A DNA stretch of 7,501 bases from an uncultured Phascolarctobacterium sp. (GTDB lineage: Bacteria; Bacillota; Negativicutes; Acidaminococcales; Acidaminococcaceae), in assembly GCA_949287345.1 (NCBI GenBank), contig CASEGD010000053.1, forward strand, positions 1 to 7,501, written 5' to 3'. Numbering within the stretch: position 1 is the stretch's first letter; each line of letters opens with the position of its first letter. The notes beneath the pieces were generated by a model. That model saw only the letters and a list, made by a program, of their open reading frames with translations. It ran no database searches and was not told the DNA's origin. Position numbers and translations under genes: made by a program. Shown here piece by piece: positions 1-5,378 of this stretch.

Positions 1-22
1 TCGTCCAGTGTATCTATAAAAT

Positions 23-89
23 AAAAAAACGAGACGCCTTAGCACAAAAGAAATACAAAGCCTGTACATCTTCTGTGCTAAAGGTCTCG
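23..89 (-). terminator. Riboswitch-controlled intrinsic terminator (expression platform)
   Basis: Read on the minus strand, the arms at 89-74 and 46-30 form a long imperfect stem (outer CGAGA/UCUCG, inner UGUGCUAA/UUAGCACA, small bulges) followed by seven U residues (positions 29-23). This is a textbook intrinsic terminator. Its 5' arm contains CCUUUAG (84-78), the same segment needed to close the P1 helix of the aptamer immediately upstream, so the two structures are mutually exclusive. Metal-bound aptamer should therefore block termination and let transcription continue to the gene left of the window. The other strand also shows a stem followed by five T, so it could end plus-strand transcripts arriving from the left. 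Confidence 0.85.
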
Positions 90-175
90 TTTTTAGCTGT
101 TATGCTAAAGAATAAGCCAAACCGCAAGCGGCTAGTATGTTGACTTATTGCCGGGAACTACTCCCCTTTAGTTGC
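78..175 (-). ncRNA. yybP-ykoY (manganese) riboswitch aptamer
   Basis: On the minus strand this reads CUAAAGGGGAGUAGUU (from 171), then UCAACAUACU (142-133), a CCGC-UU-GCGG hairpin (131-122), UUUAGC-AUAACA-GCUAAA (109-92), and finally CGAGACCUUUAG (89-78). GGGGAGUAG after P1, a CAACAUAC segment and a 3' AGACC running into the closing P1 strand are the hallmarks I recall of the yybP-ykoY family (Rfam RF00080), which senses Mn2+. P1 pairs CUAAAGG (171-165) with CCUUUAG (84-78). A second helix pairs AAUAAG (149-144) with CUUAUU (116-111). The P1 3' strand is also part of the terminator that follows, which predicts an ON switch in high manganese. The regulated gene lies beyond position 1; families usually found there are Mn exporters (MntP, UPF0016/TMEM165-like) or cation P-type ATPases. 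The family call is by motif, without a covariance model. Confidence 0.85.
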
Positions 176-195
176 ATTATTGAGTTAATGTAAAA

Positions 196-224
196 ATTTT
201 AACAAAAGCGCAAAAGCGTGTCAA
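196..224 (-). promoter_or_regulatory. Promoter of the manganese riboswitch transcript
   Basis: On the minus strand, a perfect -35 TTGACA (224-219) is followed after exactly 17 nt by TAAAAT (201-196). Initiation should fall near 189, about 18 nt before the riboswitch P1. The spacer contains a tandem copy of the octamer CAAAAGCG (plus-strand orientation, 203-210 and 211-218). I recognise no known operator there. Confidence 0.85.
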
Positions 225-286
225 GTAAAATTTTAAAAATTTTTGCGCGCACCGCTGACAAAAGTCCGCGTGTATACAGAATTTCA
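225..286. other. A/T-rich spacer between two divergent promoters
   Basis: This stretch separates the -35 elements of the riboswitch promoter (minus) and the ATPase promoter (plus). It has an A/T-rich run beside the minus promoter (about 225-244), which could act as an UP element, then a short GC-rich block, GCGCGCACCGC, and a GTATAC palindrome (272-277). I see no open reading frame of note, no RNA gene and no recognisable MntR or Fur-type box. The gene-free region as a whole runs from 1 to 418. Confidence 0.5.
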
Positions 287-315
287 TTGATATTTTACAT
301 AAAAAATGTTATACT
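287..315 (+). promoter_or_regulatory. Promoter of the Ca2+ ATPase gene
   Basis: TTGATA (287-292) is separated by 17 nt from TATACT (310-315). A TG at 307-308 gives an extended -10 (TGTTATACT). Initiation near 322 would yield a leader of about 97 nt before the ATG at 419. Confidence 0.75.
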
Positions 316-320
316 TTTCA

Positions 321-418
321 TAAGTTATATTATAGCAGTATGACTTAATGATGAGGGAGTAGTTACCGCTTCTATGAGCTTGCGCAGATGTTCAAAAAAA
401 TTAAGGGAGGCAACATCA
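321..418 (+). promoter_or_regulatory. Structured 5' leader of the ATPase mRNA
   Basis: The leader holds three visible elements. The first is a 9-bp stem-loop, TAAGTTATA (321-329) with TATGACTTA (339-347), with one G-U pair. The second is GGGAGTAGTT (355-364), identical to the signature loop of the riboswitch on the opposite strand. The third is a perfect 6-bp inverted repeat, GATGTT (387-392) and AACATC (412-417), that places the ribosome binding site in a 19-nt loop. TGATG (349-353) could alternatively pair with CATCA (414-418). No U-tailed terminator is present, so any control here would act on translation. The function is inferred; only the pairings are seen. Confidence 0.4.
404..410 (+). 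promoter_or_regulatory. Ribosome binding site that sets the ATPase start
   Basis: AGGGAGG (404-410) sits 8 nt before the ATG at 419. The in-frame upstream ATG at 374 has no comparable site and would add 15 residues (MSLRRCSKKL...) unlike the usual start of these ATPases. The start at 419 is therefore preferred. Confidence 0.85.
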
Positions 419-3100
419 ATGAAATTCTACCTGGAATCTGTGGAGAATACTTTTAAAGAAGTTTCTTCCAATCCAAACGGCCTTTCGACCCAGGAGGCCG
501 AAGCAAGGCTTCAAAAGTACGGCAAGAACAAACTTGCCGAGGGTAAGAAAGTTACCCTCATGCAGCGCTTTTTAGAGCAGCTGTCCGACCCGATGCTGAT
601 TATCCTGATGGTAGCAGCGGTCGTATCCGGTATCACGAACTATCTCTCTGGTGAATCACCGGTCGACGTATTTATCATCATGTTTGTTGTTATTTTGAAC
701 TCGGTGCTCGGCGTTATTCAGGAAAGCAAGGCAGAAAAAGCCATTGAGGCTTTGAAGGAAATGTCCGCGGCAATGAGCAAGGTTTACCGTGACGGCAGCC
801 TTGTTACCGTTAAAAGCGAAGACCTCGTTCCCGGCGACGTTATAGCGCTGGAAGCAGGCGACGCCGTTCCTGCCGATTCCCGTATTATTGAATGCGCCAG
901 CCTGAAGGTTGAAGAAGCAGCCCTTACCGGCGAATCCGTACCGGTTAACAAAAAGGTTGAAACTTTGGCCACCAGCGGCGATGAAAAAGACGTTCCGCTG
1001 GGCGACCGCAAAAACATGCTTTATAACGGCACGGCTGTTGTATACGGCCGCGGCAAGGCAGTAGTTGTCGGCACCGGCATGGACACCGAAATGGGTAAAA
1101 TTGCCACCGCCATTACCGAAGCAAGCGAAGGCATGACCCCGCTGCAGAAAAAACTGAGCCAGCTCAGTAAAATCCTTACCTACATGGTACTCGGTATCTG
1201 CGCATTCATCTTCGCGTTCAGCGTATGGCGTGCAGAAGCTATCGACGCCCGTCTGGTTCAGAGCTCCTTCATGGTAGCGGTAAGCCTCGCGGTAGCAGCT
1301 ATCCCGGAAGGTTTGGCAGCAGTTGTTACTATCGTGCTTTCCATCGGCGTTACCAAAATGTCCAAACGCCATGCGGTTATCCGTAAACTGACCGCCGTTG
1401 AAACTTTGGGCTGCACCGAAATTATCTGCTCCGATAAAACCGGTACCCTGACCCAGAACAAGATGACGGTTGTTGACCACTTCCACTTCACCAAGGACCG
1501 CCCGTATCTGGCGAAAGCCATGAGCCTTTGCTGCGACGCCGAAATTGACGACAACGGCAAAGTAACCGGCGAACCTACCGAAGCAGCACTTGTAACTTAT
1601 TCCTACACCGTCGGCAACCCGAAAAACAAACTGGTGCCGGAATATCCGCGTATCGGCGAAGCTCCGTTCGACTCCGTAAGAAAGATGATGTCTACGGTTC
1701 ACGAACGCCTGAACAAAGAATACCTCAAGCTCCCCGGCGTTTGCGATTACGTTCAGTTTACCAAAGGCGCCCCGGGCGAAGTATTGAAGCTTTGTACGCA
1801 CTACCTTGATGAAAACAGCGTTATCAAACCGCTGACCGACGATAAACGCGAGCTTATCGAAAGCCATATTCGCCGTATGGCGAACAATGCACTGCGCGTA
1901 CTGGCCTGCGCTAAACGTGAGTACGAAAAACCGCCTACGGACTTCAGCCCGGAAGCACTTGAACATGATTTGATCTTCGTCGGCATTACCGGCATGATTG
2001 ACCCGGTTCGCCCCGAAGTTGTTGACGCTATCAAACAATGCCACAGTGCAGGCATCCGCCCGGTTATGATTACCGGCGACCACATCGACACCGCTGTTGC
2101 CATTGCCAAAGAGCTGGGCATCGCCAAAGACGCCAGCCAGGCAATTACCGGCGCACAGCTTAACGAAATCAGCGAAGAAGAATTCAACGGCGGCGCTGTT
2201 GAAAATTACTCCGTATATGCACGTGTACAGCCTGAACATAAGGTACGTATCGTAAAAGCTTGGCAGGCACGCGGCAAAGTAACCGCTATGACCGGCGACG
2301 GCGTTAACGACGCTCCTTCCATTAAAAACGCAGATATCGGTATCGGCATGGGCATTACCGGCACCGACGTTACCAAAAACGTTGCCGATATGGTTCTGGC
2401 CGATGATAACTTTGCAACCATCGTTGCAGCCGTTGAAGAAGGCCGCCGCATTTACGACAACATCCGTAAATCCATTCAGTTCCTGCTTTCTTCCAACCTT
2501 TCCGAAGTTATCAGTATCTTCGTATCTACCATGATGGGCTTTACCATCCTGCTGCCTATCCACCTCTTGTGGATTAACCTTATTACCGACGCATTCCCGG
2601 CACTGGCACTGGGCATGGAAAAAGGCGAAGCCGATATTATGGAACGCAAACCGCGTTCTTCCGATGAAGGCATCTTTGCCGGCGGGATGGGCTTTGACTG
2701 CGCATACCAGGGCATTATGCTGGCAGGCGTAACGCTGGTATCCTATTTTGTAGGCCACTATGTTGAATCCGGACGTTGGGAAGTTGTTGACAGCCTTGAC
2801 GGTATGACCATGGCGTTCATTACTCTGGCAATGGCCGAAATCTTCCACTCCTTCAACATGCGCAGCCAGCACATGTCAATCTTCAGCGCACAGGGCCACA
2901 ACCCGTACCTGTACGGTTCCATGATTTTCTCGCTGGTTTTGAGTACCGGTATCGTTTACATGCCTGTTATCAGCGATATGTTCAAATTCCAGCATATCTC
3001 CTTTGAAGAATACTTCATCGCAATGGGCATGGCCTTCTCGGTAATTCCTATCGTAGAAATCGTAAAATTTGTTCAGCGCAAAATGCGTCATCAGGCATAA
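419..3100 (+). CDS. P2A-type (SERCA-like) Ca2+-translocating P-type ATPase
   Basis: This is an 893-residue ATP-driven cation pump of the inner membrane that exports Ca2+ (possibly also Mn2+) from the cytoplasm, close to the usual ~900 residues of bacterial P2A pumps. An N-terminal cation-ATPase domain (about 1-50) precedes M1-M2 (about 55-100). The actuator domain has TGES at 170-173. M3-M4 carries VAAIPEGL (292-299) with E297 of calcium site II. The phosphorylation motif DKTGTLT has D339, the nucleotide domain has KGAP (449-452), and the hinge has TGDGVND (625-631). M5 has N693 and E696, M6 has N720, T723 and D724, and M8 has E807. By alignment from memory these match SERCA N768/E771, N796/T799/D800 and E908, so both calcium sites look intact, unlike SPCA-type pumps that lack site I. 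Four more C-terminal membrane segments complete ten. It has its own promoter and a structured leader, and is divergent from a manganese-riboswitch transcript, suggesting a metal-homeostasis locus. Family is certain; ion preference is inferred. Confidence 0.96.
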   Translation: MKFYLESVENTFKEVSSNPNGLSTQEAEARLQKYGKNKLAEGKKVTLMQRFLEQLSDPMLIILMVAAVVSGITNYLSGESPVDVFIIMFVVILNSVLGVIQESKAEKAIEALKEMSAAMSKVYRDGSLVTVKSEDLVPGDVIALEAGDAVPADSRIIECASLKVEEAALTGESVPVNKKVETLATSGDEKDVPLGDRKNMLYNGTAVVYGRGKAVVVGTGMDTEMGKIATAITEASEGMTPLQKKLSQLSKILTYMVLGICAFIFAFSVWRAEAIDARLVQSSFMVAVSLAVAAIPEGLAAVVTIVLSIGVTKMSKRHAVIRKLTAVETLGCTEIICSDKTGTLTQNKMTVVDHFHFTKDRPYLAKAMSLCCDAEIDDNGKVTGEPTEAALVTYSYTVGNPKNKLVPEYPRIGEAPFDSVRKMMSTVHERLNKEYLKLPGVCDYVQFTKGAPGEVLKLCTHYLDENSVIKPLTDDKRELIESHIRRMANNALRVLACAKREYEKPPTDFSPEALEHDLIFVGITGMIDPVRPEVVDAIKQCHSAGIRPVMITGDHIDTAVAIAKELGIAKDASQAITGAQLNEISEEEFNGGAVENYSVYARVQPEHKVRIVKAWQARGKVTAMTGDGVNDAPSIKNADIGIGMGITGTDVTKNVADMVLADDNFATIVAAVEEGRRIYDNIRKSIQFLLSSNLSEVISIFVSTMMGFTILLPIHLLWINLITDAFPALALGMEKGEADIMERKPRSSDEGIFAGGMGFDCAYQGIMLAGVTLVSYFVGHYVESGRWEVVDSLDGMTMAFITLAMAEIFHSFNMRSQHMSIFSAQGHNPYLYGSMIFSLVLSTGIVYMPVISDMFKFQHISFEEYFIAMGMAFSVIPIVEIVKFVQRKMRHQA

Positions 3101-3125
3101 CCGCTGACACAAACACAAATTTAAA

Positions 3126-3157
3126 AGAGGTATGGCAATTTGCCATACCTCTTTTTT
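3126..3157 (+). terminator. Intrinsic terminator of the ATPase gene
   Basis: A perfect 12-bp stem, AGAGGTATGGCA (3126-3137) with TGCCATACCTCT (3141-3152), has a 3-nt loop and runs directly into a T tract to 3157. It begins 25 nt after the ATPase stop codon. The minus strand also shows a short T run after the stem, so it may serve as a backup for the convergent regulator gene. Confidence 0.92.
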
Positions 3158-3179
3158 ATACGCCTACGCGGATATAAAA

Positions 3180-3232
3180 ACGCACCGCAGGGATAACTTA
3201 AAGAGTCATCCTTGCCGTGTGTTTTATTTTTT
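3180..3232. terminator. Second, imperfect bidirectional terminator hairpin
   Basis: Arms at 3180-3197 and 3205-3222 pair over 18 positions with two mismatches when read on the plus strand (G-U pairs counted) and three on the minus strand, around a 7-nt loop. On the plus strand it is followed by TTTTATTTTTT. On the minus strand it is followed by TTTTTAT and lies just beyond the stop codon of the HxlR-type gene. It is probably that gene's terminator and a second stop for ATPase read-through. Confidence 0.7.
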
Positions 3233-3233
3233 A

Positions 3234-3569
3234 TCAGGCTTCGCCCTTAACCATTTTTTGATACTGCCTGCCCCACTCGCCCATAGCGTCGATAATTGGA
3301 TGCATGGATTTGCCCAGCTCGCTCAGCGAATATTCCACACGCGGCGGCACTTCCGCATAAACGGTGCGTACCACAAGCCCATCGTTTTCCATGCTGCGCA
3401 GGCTGTCTGTCAGCACCTTCTGGCTGATTCCGGTCAAGTCCTTTTTCAGTTCATTAAAACGCCATGTTCGCATTTGCAGGTTGCGCATAATCAAAAGCTT
3501 CCACTTGCTGCCAATCAGCGCCACGGTTGTCGCCACCGGGCAGGCGGGCAGTTCTTCCTTCGTCAGCAT
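3234..3569 (-). CDS. HxlR-family winged helix-turn-helix transcriptional regulator
   Basis: This 111-residue cytoplasmic DNA-binding protein has the normal length for HxlR/YodB-type regulators, which bind as dimers to inverted repeats near their own and neighbouring promoters. Visible features are the N-terminal C10-P11 (the CPV segment shared by the family), GSKWKLLIMRNL (20-31), FNELKKDLTGISQKVLTDSL (38-57) with the recognition helix at about 48-60, and the wing around PPRVEYSLSELG (75-86). C10 is the only cysteine; in YodB and HypR a cysteine at this place senses electrophiles or oxidants, so redox sensing is possible but unproven. The start is supported by GGAGGT (3582-3577), 7 nt upstream. 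The gene is divergent from the MBL-like gene at 3751, with both promoters in a 181-bp gap containing inverted repeats. It is therefore the obvious candidate regulator of that gene and of itself. Confidence 0.93.
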   Translation of the reverse strand: MLTKEELPACPVATTVALIGSKWKLLIMRNLQMRTWRFNELKKDLTGISQKVLTDSLRSMENDGLVVRTVYAEVPPRVEYSLSELGKSMHPIIDAMGEWGRQYQKMVKGEA

Positions 3570-3615
3570 TGCCGTAACCTCCGTACCAAAACTTTAATTT
3601 ATTATGTTACATTAA

Positions 3616-3644
3616 ATTATAGCCTTTTGCGGCGTTTACTGCAA
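3616..3644 (-). promoter_or_regulatory. Promoter of the HxlR-type regulator gene
   Basis: On the minus strand TTGCAG (3644-3639) is followed after 17 nt by a perfect TATAAT (3621-3616). The -35 element lies inside the inverted repeat at 3638-3651, so a protein bound there would block this promoter. Confidence 0.75.
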
Positions 3645-3666
3645 CAGCAGTTACCAAAAGGTGACT
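3638..3666. promoter_or_regulatory. Candidate HxlR operators: two adjacent inverted repeats
   Basis: The first repeat is ACTGC-aaca-GCAGT (3638-3642/3647-3651), a perfect dyad covering the -35 of the regulator promoter. The second is AGTTACC-aaaa-GGTGACT (3649-3655/3660-3666), matching at six of seven positions. It shares a few bases with the first and ends about 21 bp before the -35 of the divergent promoter. Dyads of this size and place suit dimeric HxlR regulators. Which one is bound is unknown. Confidence 0.5.
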
Positions 3667-3687
3667 AAGTAATAGATTTGTGCGTAC

Positions 3688-3716
3688 TTGTTTGTTGTTT
3701 AAAATGCTTTTATAAT
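3688..3716 (+). promoter_or_regulatory. Promoter of the MBL-like gene
   Basis: TTGTTT (3688-3693) lies 17 nt before a perfect TATAAT (3711-3716). Transcription from about 3723 would give a short leader of under 30 nt with GGAGGT (3738-3743), 7 nt before the ATG at 3751. The weak -35 leaves room for activation or derepression by the divergent regulator. Confidence 0.75.
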
Positions 3717-3750
3717 CAAACCTGTAAAAAGCAAAACGGAGGTACAAACC

Positions 3751-4548
3751 ATGCAGAACAAAATTTTAAATACCATCACTTTAAGCGCAGGCAGCGTAAC
3801 CGTATACGAAAATAGTGGGCTTAAACTGCACAGCTATGCCACCGGCGACGCGCTCGCCGACGTTGCCTACATTGTTGAAGGCAAAGATGAACTTATCGGC
3901 ATTGAACTTCCCGCCTTCACCGCCAGCCTCGAAACATGGCAGGAATACATCAAAACCCTTGGCAAACCCATGCACAGCATTTTTATCTGCTGCCATCCCG
4001 CCGGGGCGGATTACATTAAGGGCATGAAGGTTTACGGCACGGCAGGCGCAAAAGCATCAATCAGCGGCGGCACTGCCAAAGCCATTACAGACGGTTTGCA
4101 GCAAGCCTTTGGCGATGATTTCCACGGTAAGGACGCAGCGGTGATTACCGACATTGTCAGCGGCAAAATTACGCTGGGCGGCGTGCAGTTTGAACTGCTT
4201 GACCGCGGCGAAAGCTACGACCTTGTTATCCCTGCCTTTAACGCAGTTTACACGCACATGCTGGGCAAAACCACGCACTCCATTCTTGTAAGCACAGAAC
4301 ATATCGACGCTTTTGCCGCTGTGCTGCGCGAATATCAGGCTGCAAGTTATGAACTTATTTTAACCTCTCACGGTGGGCCGGAAGGGCAGGACGCTGTGGA
4401 AGAAAAGCTGCGTTACCTTGCAAAAACCAAAACACTGGCGCAAAGCTGCACCAACACTGCCGATTTTAAAGCCGCCATGCAAAAAGCCTTTCCCGATTAC
4501 GATGGGCTAAACTATCTTGATATGACAGCACCGGCGCTGTATAAATAA
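3751..4548 (+). CDS. Metallo-beta-lactamase-fold-like protein with degenerate metal site
   Basis: This is a 265-residue soluble protein without a signal peptide or membrane segment. The order of elements resembles the MBL fold. Short beta strands occupy the N-terminus (7-55). SIFICCHPAGADYIKG (76-91) is where HxHxDHxxG would be expected; H82 and D87 remain but the paired histidines do not. VQFELLDRGESYDLVIPAFN (145-164) and HSILVSTEHIDAFAAVL (176-192) follow. ILTSHGGPEG (203-212) resembles the GHG turn near the last metal ligand, and the tail has AFPDYDGLNYLDM (246-258), typical of long MBL C-termini. The likely reading is an MBL relative that has lost or altered metal binding, perhaps a ligand-binding or flavodiiron-like domain without catalysis. 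The call rests on pattern alone and the substrate is unknown. Transcription is from its own promoter, divergent from an HxlR regulator, so it may be part of a stress or redox response. Confidence 0.55.
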   Translation: MQNKILNTITLSAGSVTVYENSGLKLHSYATGDALADVAYIVEGKDELIGIELPAFTASLETWQEYIKTLGKPMHSIFICCHPAGADYIKGMKVYGTAGAKASISGGTAKAITDGLQQAFGDDFHGKDAAVITDIVSGKITLGGVQFELLDRGESYDLVIPAFNAVYTHMLGKTTHSILVSTEHIDAFAAVLREYQAASYELILTSHGGPEGQDAVEEKLRYLAKTKTLAQSCTNTADFKAAMQKAFPDYDGLNYLDMTAPALYK

Positions 4549-4560
4549 GCAAATAAAACA

Positions 4561-4594
4561 AAAAGTACGGCTACTTAATTGCGGCCGTACTTTT
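4561..4594. terminator. Bidirectional intrinsic terminator between convergent genes
   Basis: AAAAGTACGGC (4561-4571) pairs with GCCGTACTTTT (4584-4594) around a 12-nt loop. T-rich tails follow on both strands (TTTTTT to 4596 on plus; TTTTTGTTTTATTT on minus). It lies 12 nt after the MBL-like stop and 13 nt after the last codon of the ABC operon on the other strand, so it ends both units. Confidence 0.9.
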
Positions 4595-4607
4595 TTATTG
4601 TTATGTT

Positions 4608-5378
4608 TTATTTTACTGCTTGTTCTAATTTTTCAAGGCTTTCCGTTATCATGCCATACTGGTTAATAGCGGCGTATTCACACACCTGCGTTGCCTGCGG
4701 CGCGTATTTTTTAAGGGCAACAAAGTATTCAGCCCAGTAAATATTGCCGTTGCCTACGGGCAAATGCGCGTCCCTTGTGCCGTCGTTATCGTGGATATGC
4801 ACACCGACCAGTTTGCTGTTTAAATCGCGCAGCACGTCGGGCAAGTTCCAGCCGTTGACATGTGCGTGCCCTGTATCCAAAAGCGCCGCTGCCTGCGGGA
4901 AGCGTTTAAACAGACCCATGTATTCCTCATAATCAAACAGCAGCGTGCCGGTAGTGCGCAGGCCGACGTTTTCCAGCGCAACGGTTACGCCGTATTTTTC
5001 CGCCAGTTTCAGCAGCTTTTCAATACGCCCGTACACAAGCTCCTGCACCGCCAGTTTTTCGCCGCCCATGCGCCACGCTTCGTTGCTGTGCACAACCACA
5101 AACGCTGCGTTTATTTTCTGCGCGTAGGCAAAAGTTTTATCGTACACATCAAGGTACGCCGTGTCGTTTGGGTCGGCAAGGTTTACCGCCACGCACGGCC
5201 CGTGGATGCTGAAGCGGCGCGTCATGCCGTCCTTTTCCTTCAAATCCTTCAGCACATAATCCCAGTAATGGTCGGTGCCGAACTCATAAAAAATTTCAAT
5301 ATCATACTGCATTGGCAAATCCTTTAAAAAGGCTTTGCTGAAGCTGCCGAAAGGCAAATCACTTACCGAAAATTTCAT
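4608..5378 (-). CDS. Sugar phosphate isomerase/epimerase (xylose isomerase-like TIM barrel)
   Basis: This 256-residue cytoplasmic enzyme belongs to the AP-endonuclease-2/xylose-isomerase-like family, whose members isomerise or epimerise sugars, inositols and related polyols, or cleave other bonds using a divalent metal. Barrel-end motifs run in order: FSIHGP (56-61), FVVVHS (93-98), VALENVG (133-139), LLDTGHAHVNG (166-176), VGVHIHDNDG (191-200), HLPVGNGNI (205-213) and VCEY (232-235). The likely metal ligands are E136, D168, H194 and E234, with H171 and H196 nearby; all are present, so the enzyme should be active. The length is at the short end of normal (250-290). Its ATG overlaps the stop of the upstream ABC ATPase gene as ATGA (5378-5375), so translation is coupled. 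It probably acts on the compound the transporter imports or on its first product; the exact reaction cannot be read from the sequence. Confidence 0.88.
   Translation of the reverse strand: MKFSVSDLPFGSFSKAFLKDLPMQYDIEIFYEFGTDHYWDYVLKDLKEKDGMTRRFSIHGPCVAVNLADPNDTAYLDVYDKTFAYAQKINAAFVVVHSNEAWRMGGEKLAVQELVYGRIEKLLKLAEKYGVTVALENVGLRTTGTLLFDYEEYMGLFKRFPQAAALLDTGHAHVNGWNLPDVLRDLNSKLVGVHIHDNDGTRDAHLPVGNGNIYWAEYFVALKKYAPQATQVCEYAAINQYGMITESLEKLEQAVK

Noticed and set aside
203..218. Tandem CAAAAGCG octamer in the riboswitch promoter spacer as an operator
   Set aside because: There are only two copies, no dyad symmetry and no match to a metal-regulator box that I know. It may simply reflect spacer composition.
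374..418. Upstream in-frame ATG as the ATPase start
   Set aside because: No ribosome binding site precedes it and the extra 15 residues do not resemble the family's N-terminus. The ATG at 419 has AGGGAGG at ideal spacing.
322..418. A full second yybP-ykoY riboswitch on the plus strand
   Set aside because: Only the GGGAGTAGTT segment matches. The CAACAUAC and AGACC elements are absent and the available length (about 70 nt) is short for the family. It is kept only as a finding about a possible echo.
656..2872. A 738-codon open frame antisense to the ATPase gene
   Set aside because: Its translation is rich in Asn, Phe, Gly and His without recognisable motifs, and the opposite strand encodes a fully motif-complete ATPase. 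Such long antisense frames arise from the codon bias of the sense gene.
3132..3668. A 178-codon plus-strand frame over the regulator gene
   Set aside because: It has no ribosome binding site, begins inside the ATPase terminator and overlaps the convincing HxlR-family gene on the other strand.
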